A program made the translations under genes and the position numbers. Positions 10,806 through 22,000 of a stretch of 64,000 nt of DNA are shown here, one piece after another. The notes under the pieces were generated by a model. That model was not told the origin of the DNA, made no database searches, and saw only the letters and a list, made by a program, of their open reading frames with translations. How positions within the stretch are numbered: position 1 is the stretch's first letter; every line of letters starts with the position of its first letter. Location: contig CAIIXF020000008.1 of NCBI GenBank assembly GCA_903813345.2, forward strand, positions 38,256,867-38,320,866, written 5' to 3'. The DNA is from Owenia fusiformis (lineage: Eukaryota; Annelida; Polychaeta; Sabellida; Oweniidae).

Positions 10806-13005
10806 GCAAAAATCACATAAATGTTAAGAATCACATCGTGTGTTCAACTTTGAGTATTCACCAATCTGATAACACAAAATGTCATCAAAATTAAACCAAA
10901 AATGGTAAAGTAAAGTACAATGAACATACATTGAAGTCAAGCACATTTTACCTTTAAAAAGAACATAACCATAACCATACTAGTTAGGCCCCTACAGGTC
11001 GATTATCTGTTTAGCAGGACTTTTTATTCAAAAATTGCATCTTCACATATAACCAGCAATCATTGCTAAACAGACAAATCACTTGTAATGGCCTAACTAG
11101 ATCAAACTAGTTAAAATGGATCTAGAGTTCTGCCCTGTTTGTTTGAGTATATCATATAACATGTGATCATAGACACACCTACTAAACTGGTAACATTATT
11201 TGAGAGCTCCAAAGCTCACTTATAATTAGAAATCGTGTTAACAGTTTGTGATAGATAAATGTGGAATGTAGTTATACATCTTATAATGCTAAATTATGAA
11301 ATTAGTATAAATACAAATATATGCATATGTACTTATCTATGTAACTATAATTCACTCAGAAAGACATCATTTTTTCCCAATTGTTGGAAATGTGAAACAT
11401 CTACATATCTATGAGAGAGTGAACTAAAACAAACTACAGTGTAGTGTAGTGTAGTTTTAACAGACCTGAAATATTGCATCTAAAAACATAGATTTGGAAT
11501 TTACATTACAGTCTTGAGGAATGGACTCCAGGTTTTTCAAATTGTGCTTTTAACCAAGGCATTAAAATGCAAAATGTCACCACCTGCCATTTGTAACATA
11601 CACGGACTGCCGAAAGCCAATTGCTGTCCACAAAAGTTGGAGACTATAACAAGATGTCACCACAAAAATATTGGAAAACTGAAAACAGTCGTCATACATT
11701 TTCTACAATCATTGGAAGCTGAAGTTTTCAAAATACAGTTGCTTGTACAAAAACACACATTTTCCCAACCTCAGAGATTGTCCCCAGGATTCTTTGTCAA
11801 CTAGGTGCTAAATCCTAATTTAGATAAGATTTGGTTCAAATATCTCAATATTTCACCCATTAGGCATGGTGCACTGATTTCAACAAGGTGACATGCAATT
11901 TCAATAGGGTGCAGTAGCACCCAGTTGAGCTTAAGCTGGGGAGATCACTTTTTCTACATTATTATTGGAGACTCTTTCTACTGCATCTATTATACGAGCC
12001 CAATGCCACTCAAATCTCCAATGTGATATTTCAGATTGCAAAGTACGCTTACAGAGAAATTGCCATAGAATAAAGTGAAGCCATACTCTTTTTAAATGAA
12101 TATACCATAATCTTTTTACATATGACATATTTGCCTGTATGATTCACCTGAAAATTCAATCGTTCGGTGACTTGTGTCCAAGCATTTTTCCTTATCTTTG
12201 TATCCTGCCTATCCGTGTATTCACAAGTCTTTGTCATCGTATCATTATATACCTTCAACTTTCAAAATCTTTCTCCTCTACCTGTATTATATATCGTAGT
12301 TTTCAAAAACACATATATATTTCTGTGTAAAATTATCTATGACGTTTCAAACTGCGTCTATTTGCACATACAAAATTATAGCATCTATGTATAAATCCAT
12401 TACTCGATCTAGTGGCGGGAATATATGTACAAATCCAAATACTGATCTATATTTCTATGGTTTTTAGGAGTTTTCTTTTATTTGGGTAATTAGGCCTTTG
12501 AAGAGTTGAACTTGTGCCTGCAATTAGAAAAAACATTTATGAATTTTAGGAGATGACCGGATGGGTCCCTTTATGTGAAAATAATTTCTTTAAGGGAGAA
12601 GTGAAATAAACGCAACTTTTGAAAAGGGAAAAAAGTATGGTGGCAGAAGTTAAAGAAGCTAATTAGCTTAGCTCGACTTATGCCATGTAAAGCCTTGGCA
12701 TCCTTATCAACTTATTCCCAGGACAACTTGTTTCCACAACAACTTGTCGTCAAGACAACTGGTCCCCACTTTTGTTTTATGTTACAAGTAGTATTGGACT
12801 GTGAATGGGTATATGGGGGCAACTTATAATTTATACACATTGCTTTTGAATAATGTAGAAGGTTTTGGGAAGAAAGTAAATTCCTCATACTGTGAATAAT
12901 TCGAACTTATTTTTTCTAATTAATCAAATCAGTTTCAGGGGTCAAACATTAATTATAACATTCATAGATCTTACTTGGAGTAGAATTCTTAATAATGCTT
13001 CTCTA
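10806..13005. other. Intergenic between racemase and SNX; no supported gene
   Basis: It includes a palindromic pair near 10983-11103 (ctagttaggcc / ggcctaactag) that looks like the ends of a roughly 120-bp foldback, and a gtgtagtgtagtgtag microrepeat near 11440. ORFs at 11514-11804 (+), 11931-12128 (-) and 12049-12258 (-) have no motif I recognise. The missing last SNX exon may be somewhere here, but I could not identify it. Confidence 0.35.
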
Positions 13006-16000
13006 TTAATCAATCGCACGCACCTTTGCATGTTTAATTTCTAACTCTGCTAAATCCACAAAATTTTTACGGAAATGTTGAATTCGTCTTTCTTTAAAGT
13101 CACCTAATTCTGAAATCATAAATACAACTTTCTTCATGTATTTCCTATAAATACAACTTGTCTTGTCTTGAGAATTTATACAATGTACAATTAAGAATAA
13201 ATACAATGCACAATTGAGAATGCAATGCCATTTAGCTGATGCCAAGCTAACTATAGAGGTTTATCATCCTGGAACTATAAAATCTGTATTATTTGATCAA
13301 TTGAAAATTCATATGTTTGTTAGGTATCATTTTTTTATTTTCCTGGTAATGCACTCTATGTCTCATTTAAAAGTCCACTTAGTTAGATTACACAGGGAGA
13401 TATGCCGATTACTCAATAAGTACAAAATTAGTACCAAATTAGCACTCTGGCAAAAGCGCACTCATGCCACAAGTGCAAATTTAGTACTAATTCATCATAT
13501 GATACTCATTTAGCGCTGAAAAATCAATTTTATTAGTACTATTTTATCACTCATAATACGAGTACTCATTTATACTAAAACATGCAATAAATCAGTACTC
13601 ACGTCGTAAGTGCTCATTTAATACTAATATTTACTGATATGAGTACTCAGTTATTGCTAAGATGCCATCTCCCTGTATAGGACTCCTTTAAATTCAACAT
13701 ATGGGAATAAGATTAGTTTTATGACCAACCTCCTTTAGCTTGTTCAGAGATCTTTTCAAACTTCTCACAGCAAGTCTGTTGCGTATTCTCAGCCTAAAAC
13801 ATAAAGTTCAATATAATTTTTACAATGCAAACCATGCATGCTCAGAAGCACAAGACAATAATATAGCTCTTTGAAAAAGTAGGATAAAAAGCATTGAATA
13901 GATATCACTAAAATCCTTGATGTGTGATCTAGGAACTTACAGCTTGAACATCTTTATTCTTGGCCCGGGCTTTGTCTAGTGCTTTATTAGCATTTTCATA
14001 GTTAGCTAACGAGCGCATTCGTCGATACAGTAAACTCTTTGCTGCCTCGGAGTCACGTAGGTAATATCTTAAGGTGTCGGAAAGTTTTAGATCCTCGTCC
14101 GAAGCTGCTCTTCCCTCTAGCTTCTGTAATGCAGAAGATGAGAAATACCTTGAATAATGTGAATATGAGTTGAAAAATGGACAACAACTTGAATAATGTG
14201 GAATATGAGTTGAAAATGGACAACAACTTGAATAATGTGAAGTATGAGTTGAAAAATGGACAACAACTTGAATAATGTGGAATATGAGTTGAAAATGGAC
14301 AACAACTTGAGTAATGTGAAATATAAGTTGAAAAATGAACAACAACTTGTATAATGTGAAATATGAGTTGAAAAATGGACAAGAACTTGAATAATGTGAA
14401 ATATGAGTTGTAAAATGGACAACAACTTGAGTAATGTGAAATATAAGTTGAAAAATGGACAACAACTTGAATAATGTGAAATATGAGTTGAAATGGACAA
14501 CCACGTGAATAATGTGAAGTATGAATTGAAAAATGGACAACAACTTGAATAATGTGAAATATGAGTTGAAATGGACAACAACTTGAATAATGTGAAATAT
14601 GAGTTGAAATGGACAGCAACTTGAGTAATGTGGAATATGAGTTGAAATGGACAACAACTTGAGTAATGTGGAATATGAGTTGAAAAATGGACAGCAACTT
14701 GAAGAATGTGGAATAACAGTTGAAAAATGGATAACAACTTGAATAATGTGGAACAGGAGTTGAAAATGGACAACAACTTGAATAATGTGGAATATGAGTT
14801 GAAAAATGGACAACAACTTGAAGAATGTGGAATATGAGTTGAAAAATGGACAGCAACTTGAATGATGTGAAATATGAGTTGAAATGGACAGCAACTTGAA
14901 TAATGTGAAATATGAGTAGATTTCTTACCATCTTTCTTAATTCAAATGTTGAAGGCAAAATGTCAGTTTTGGATATTTGAAATTCTACTTACCCTTGCCT
15001 TCTCCATGCCATCTCCTAGTTTAACAAGCATCTTGTCTAGTTCAGTGTTTTCTATAGTAGCTATTTGGGATAATGCACTAGAAATCTGGATGTAAGTGTC
15101 TGCTACATCTGAAATGAATTAAAATTGACAACTCTTATTCCAAAAATAGTGTTTAGGACAACTTAGTGAAAGACTACTGTAAAAAAAGTTTGAATGGCCC
15201 AAAATAAGGTGATAAGCCTGAAAACATAAGGTTTAAATGCCCAGAAGCATATTTTTGGGCCATGAAACATATACACTACACAAGACTTTACAGACAAGAT
15301 TTTAAGACAAAAAATTCAAAATGACCATCTTAACATTTACCCAGAGTCTCCAAAATTTAACCAGTTCATACAAGCATTAAAGGCCATAAAAGAAATATAA
15401 ATGTCATACATAAGTATGAAAGGCCCAAAAAACAAGCATAAGATACTATTCCATGCTCCTTCTGTTCTTAAAGAAGAACATGATTTTAAATCTATTTTGT
15501 CGCATAGAAGATCTCAAAAACTTACTTTTATGGACCTTTGTCATCTTGTCCGATTTAGTAGTAGCATCTTTTATCTTTTCATGGTATTCCACTAGGAAGG
15601 TTTTCTGATGTTCAAAAAAGTCATCACTGTCCTGGAAAAAAAGAAACAATTATTAAATGCAGAATGAGAATGTTTTTTATGTTTATGAAAATATGTTACA
15701 ATCATTTTTTACCATAATTAGTGCAATTATTGGAATGTGCTGCAGAAAATGAGATTAAAATCTTTACTTCCTAAAAAAACAAAATGGGTGAGTTTGAGAT
15801 ATCAATTCGTACAATAAGTAAAATAGGGATTAAAATCTAAAAATCCATCAAGAAGGAAACTGGCCAAAAAGTATTCATTATTACTTCAATTTACCTTTTG
15901 TGTTTGTGAAAGAAGTAGCTCATCTGCTGATTTTGTTACAAATTTAAAAAATCCACCCAGCTTCTCTTTTTTGTTCTTGCCTCGTACACTTAACTGAAAT

Positions 16001-19000
16001 TAAATTGAAATGTATTATGTCAAAATATATATCCAGTTGGAATCTATATCTACAAAAAAACTTGACAAAACCTTTTTGCTTATTTGCTATATTTTCATTC
16101 AAGTTGATAGCAATTTAGCAAAAAAGTTGTGACAAGTTTTTGTTGTTGAAATCATTGTTGAACAATGATTTGGTACACCAAAGAGGCCATTTCTACGCAT
16201 CGAATTATACAAATGATGGTAATTAATGATTTTGTACTCAATCACAAATGAATGTGAATGAGAAAAGAAAATACCAAATACAAATTGGAACATGTTGATG
16301 GTCTGTATGTCTATGGTCTACGGCTCCATCAAAATCAAATCTAAAATAATTTTCTAGAGGTACAAAATTGACCGATTGACACAATGGCCCTACTTATAAT
16401 TTCTTTTTAAATTTAAGGAAATATCCCCTGTTCTTGTATATCTATATAATTTAGGTTGTTAACAGCATGCTTATTTATCTTATTCCTTGCTGATTCCACA
16501 CTTTCCACTCTCATTTTCATTTCAAAACATGAACAGATGAGACTACTCACATCTTGTTCATATTCCAGGAAAACCTTAAAGTTTACGTCAGTTCTAAGAG
16601 TTGGATGTGCGGCACATCTTTGGAGAAACACCTCATGCATGGCAACCGTCTTCTTGAATGTCGCTAGGTACTCGCTACAAAATGAAAGGTGAAATAAGCA
16701 TTGAAGTTATCAAACATGGTTTTTAACAGTAACACCATGTTTTTTATATTTTAATTTTATCAGTTAATTTGTCCATCAAAGAGACAACAGAATATTTTAC
16801 ACTTATGGTATTTCAAGAGTTAAAGCAATTTAAAATATTGATCATGAAAGTCTGAGACTACCAAATATATGATCAGTTCTTACGCCTCTAGTTCTTGTTT
16901 CATTTTTGTGAATTCTTCTTTCGTCATGGTTCCCTCTCCCTCTCCTAGTTTTTGTAGCTTCTCTCGCGACGCATCAAAGTCTGGTTTAGGGGGTGAGGGA
17001 GGTATGACAATGCCCCCATAATCCTCATTCTCTTCATAGCGATCATGGAGCCACACAAATTCTTCATGTTGTCGAACAACTGAGAATTCGGCATCCCGGA
17101 AATCTGGCAATGTAGTCTGAAAAATAATTTTGATTTCATTAACTTTAGACATTTCAGTTTTAATTCTCTGAAAAATATCTTGCCAAGTAAAAATACAGGA
17201 GTACTTCAAGGAGGAAGTCTTCCGAAAAAGTAATTTCATACCTACTTTAATACTATTGTATTTGTCGATTAACAGACAAATTTCTTAATATGAAGTTTAG
17301 TTTAAAAATAATGCATGTCAATAACAAGATATAGATACTTGGTTCTTCTTCAACAAGTTAACATAATGTTGATAACGAAGACACATACATAAGATTCCAA
17401 AGGAGGCCTCTCCCACAGGCGACTCTTTCCATGGGAGATACATTGCTTTAATGCAGGGGCGATAACGATAACTGACTTAGTTTAAGTAGTGCTTTTTGCT
17501 TTTTTAAACAAGTTATAAAAGTTAAACAATAAAAACGTGAATCTGCTTGATAACAGCAACCAAAATGTCAAATTATTAGTTACTTTACACTTTAATAGCA
17601 ATAAAACATCCCACAAACAAAAATGAAACAAGATAACTCAGATTATAATATACATATAGTTCTAAACTTTGTACAGAAAAACTTAAGAAAATTCTCAAGA
17701 TTCAGCATATGTGATAACTACAATGAAATGTTAGCAAGGAGATGGAAGAGGGGAGAGTTATTTTTTACAACAAATACACCAATATAAACTATTTACAGCA
17801 AATCTGAATGATCCACAATAATGATCTGAAGAATCATCTTAATGATCATCTCAAAGATCATCTGCGTCTCTTTTGTTCTTATTTGAGCATTAACAAGACA
17901 GGACAGACAAAGAGGCTAAAAAATTAGTTTAGATATATATGCATAGCTGAAAAATCAAAATATAGAACATTTAAACATAAGATTAAGAAAAAACACTTAA
18001 GATTAGCTCAAACTTGTTAAATCACTAAACTTACATAAAGGTCATGTATGCCTGGTAATCTGGTCTGTAATCAAGCAATAATAAAAAAATAAGTCAATGT
18101 TTCAAAAATAAGTCAATGTTTCAAAAAAAGTCAATGTTTCAAAAAAAGTCCATGTTTTAAAAATATAAAAATGTCTGAGAAAGATTTAATAATGAGAAAT
18201 GGTTAAAACTCAATATGGTGCCTAGTAGAAATCTGCAATTAAAAAGAGGATAAAAAATAAAACAATGTGTGAAATTTTACTTGTTTTGGTAAAATTTTGA
18301 GAAAAAGCCTTGGTTTCAAAACTGTGTGAAAGGGAAAGTTGAAAAAATGTGTTTTTCATTCGGTTACCGTTCACTTTTCGCAAAAAAAAAACATCCACCC
18401 AACCCTACTCCAATGCAATTGAATATAAGGGCTGTGACAGGTCTAGCAATTTAGATCAAACTTTACATAATCTTGAACATAAACAAAGACATATTTATAT
18501 ACATGGAAATTAACCAGGCTATACTGACTACATCTATATGCAAAGAACTCAACAGAAAGTTGATGGTGATAATAGCATATTCTTAACTTAAGCTACGTAA
18601 TATCTACTCCCAACCCGTATGGGCTACTAAAAAAGCCATACTTCATAAAGGATATGATTGTCTCCTTTCATAAATAGTATTCATCTAAGTGTGGGAGGGG
18701 AAATTTAGTTGCAGATATGATGAAGGTCCATGATAAGGTATGATAATGTCAACAGGGCATAAATCGTAATTTATACCAATCGGTCTAAATACCAAATCTG
18801 TAGGACTCTCAAACTTTTCCATTTGGTGAAAATATATCTTCCACTTAGGTGCAAAGGACTTTTAAACTGTCAAATGTGTGCATCTCCCATCTATTTCAAC
18901 TAGGGCCGTGCCATTCGACCGGAATCGGTCCGAACCGCGGACTTTTGTTAAAATACCGGAATTCGGAATTTTAATATCATGTTCCGAAGGGTTTCGGAAC

Positions 19001-22000
19001 AATATCGGACCCTTACCTTAGTACTTGCTTTGAATCGTTAATATCCGTGACCATTGTTCCTCCAGTGATGTTTTCCTTCAAACTACATCCAATTTGCATG
19101 TGTATTACTCGCATAAACAAAATAAATAGCGGAGAAATCAACAGAAATCAAGTTTTGTTTTACGAACTTTGACCTTCGGATTTCATTGGAAGTAGGAATC
19201 GACGGGGCGAAAATACTCATAGATAAATGAATAAATTTACTTTTCCATGACGTCTTACAATCTAACAGCGTTAATTAATTACATTTTAACTCTTACAATA
19301 TCAGAGAGAGCATCGATGTTGCATTCTGGGACCCAATCCTCCTTGGGTTTCACAGTTTTTCAATTTCGTTGATTTCGTTTCAAAACTTTTTCAATTACGC
19401 ATGCGCATTATGGTCAGAGCAGCCGGAAGTGAAAACAAGTAGAAAAAAGATCGAATTTTCTCTCTTTTTACAGATTTTAGAGTCTATTTCTTTCGTAAAA
19501 ACATTCAAACTTGCTTGACAGGAAAGGTAAGTGTTAACCTGACAAACTTGGACGACGATATCGTCATGATCGCCGTCGAACTCACTCATACATAATTATT
19601 TTCATTTGTGAACCAAAAGGGGTTCCGAAAGTTCCGATTCCGTGAGACCAAGTTCCGGTTCCGATTCCGAACCGTCCGAACCGGTTCCGGCACAGCCCTA
19701 ATTTCAACGCTGGGGGTGGACCACAAGAGAGGATTTACCAAATCTTACCTTTGTATGAACTGTGAATTTCACTTTATCTCTCTCACTCAGGGCGTCTGAA
19801 ATGTCAACAACGAGGGATGTATCTGTCGATAGGTCGACATTTTCTGAATTGGTTCGTTCTTTTTGATTCTGATCCTCGGCTAAGAGGTCAGGGCTGTCAT
19901 CGACTCCGTCCTGAAAATACGATGAATCGTAAATTGGTTGTCATGGTGCAGTATAACCCATATAATCTGAACACTACTAGGACAAGCCAAAAAAGTGTTC
20001 AGATTAGCAGGTGTTCATATTTCAAAGTTTGTGAGTCAATGAATGGGAGATAACAAATTTGGGACTTAGACATTTGTGTTTGTTCAAATTTAAAGATTTT
20101 TAGAACAGATATGTGTTTGGATATACAGGTTTAACTGTATCAATATACATGTATAATATTTACATATCAGAAATTTGTGATCTGGGTTTTTATGGTAATG
20201 AACATTTTAACAGAATTAACTTCTTCAGAAAAAGGTGTTTGTCCAATTCTACACAACCATGCTTCATATATAGTGGTTATTTTCAAGGAATATTGCTAAA
20301 TAAATGAAATTAAATAAATTATGTATAATTCGATATAATACCCTTCATCATCTGATTTTCTTATTTAGTAAAAACTTGGATTGTTAACATAACATATCTC
20401 CCAGGCAAAAATGACACAATTTTAAAACATACATGTATTTAGATATTGTCCACGATGAAACTTAGAGATTTTAAAGTTGTCAAATATCGAGGCTGGAGTA
20501 TACAAGTAACATTGGGATCTTATTATATTTTTCAACTGTAATAAAGGTCTATTTAGGATAATTAAATACAACCATACCTCTAAATATTTTTTATTTATGT
20601 TAAACATACTACTGTATATAGTAAATGATTTGTCAACATTTGATATGAGTAAAAATACTAGCTTTTGACAACATAAACCTGAAAATATCATTTAACTACC
20701 CCAGCCTGAAAGGTCTTTTTAACATAGTGTACTAGAACTCTTTAATAACCTAGTATTGTTCTTCATATGATAATTATAAAGCACAAACATGATAATAGAT
20801 CGTTTTTGATTTGATGAGAACAATATAATACACTCATAAAAAGGGACTGATCAATTTTCAAATCAATAAGACATTAATACCTTTTTATAATATTATAATT
20901 TTTTTGTATTATGACTCATGCTTTTATTTGATTCATGGTTGCATTAAATCAAACGTATTATAATTTAAACTTAAGCTATTATGGTAGAGTAAAACCTCTA
21001 AAATGGAACATCTCTGGAAATTGAAACCTCTATTTAAAGGCCCACTATGCTTTATTTCGAAGAAAAGGGGAAAAAAATGTGGGTCACCCCTCACTGCCCC
21101 TCAGACATATGGCTGCATGAGCTGAGTGTTAATGCCTCCCATGTCCTCTAGACTTACTCGAGTCTCTAGGCAAATTACTTGGCTAGAAGACATGGCATGT
21201 GGACTACCGTGCACTAGTGAAAACGTTTATTCTGGAGTAAAAAAAGTTTTAGATGTTATTCTAAAAATTGTAATGAGAATATTTCATCAATTAGAATTCA
21301 AATGGACACTGTCGGACCTTTGTGAGATATTGCATGCTTTCATCTAAACTTAAAATCATTTGGCCTGCCATTTATAAAAACATCTGTTCAGGTTGATCTT
21401 TATCTCCTTTAGCGAAAACAAAATGGCCGTTTTTACCGTAGGATCTTTTTCAAAAGATTGTTCTTGGAAAAGACTAAAGAAAAGCCGATGAAGATGGTCA
21501 TATGAACTAAGACTACATACTAAGTTCAATGAAGGTATGTTTATTACATTTGAGTTAATATATAGCAACAGTCCACACAGGATAGTGGGATAAAACAAAC
21601 AGAGCTTGATGATAGCGCAAGGCCACACTGTGGCCGAAGAGTAAGGTAACTCTAGTGGATATGTATAAGTATTTTCAAAATCTCCTCCATAACTTCGGAA
21701 ATCATTTCCAAGTGTATTACGGAAATTACCAAACTAAGCTGGTTTCTTTGGTACACAATGGCGGCATATCCGGTAAGTTTGATTTTTCAAATTTCGTTGA
21801 TCTTATCATCAATTACAGTTGATTCCACTCGTTCTGGGTCCCAAAATTATCATTAAAAGCAACCAGCAGTTGATTGTCGAAATTCAATTTCTGGATGTAC
21901 TTTCACTTCGGTAATGTTCGTAACACGTTCGGGAATAGTTTCCAAAGATGTGGAGGACATTTTGGATTACTGAGTCGATTTAGAATTTGAAGTGCATATT

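Noticed and set aside
11514-11804. 96-aa plus-strand ORF
   Set aside because: No domain, no splice context and no conserved motif recognised; the downstream gggtgcagtagcaccc palindrome suggests repeat origin.
11931-12258. Terminal SNX exon (ORFs on minus strand, e.g. after ttttcag at 12150)
   Set aside because: The sequence following the candidate acceptor does not resemble SNX5/6 C-termini.
13929-14958. Minus-strand ORFs of 219-321 aa with HYSSCCPF-like repeats
   Set aside because: Minisatellite read through into a true SNX exon; three overlapping frames stay open, as expected of a stop-free repeat.
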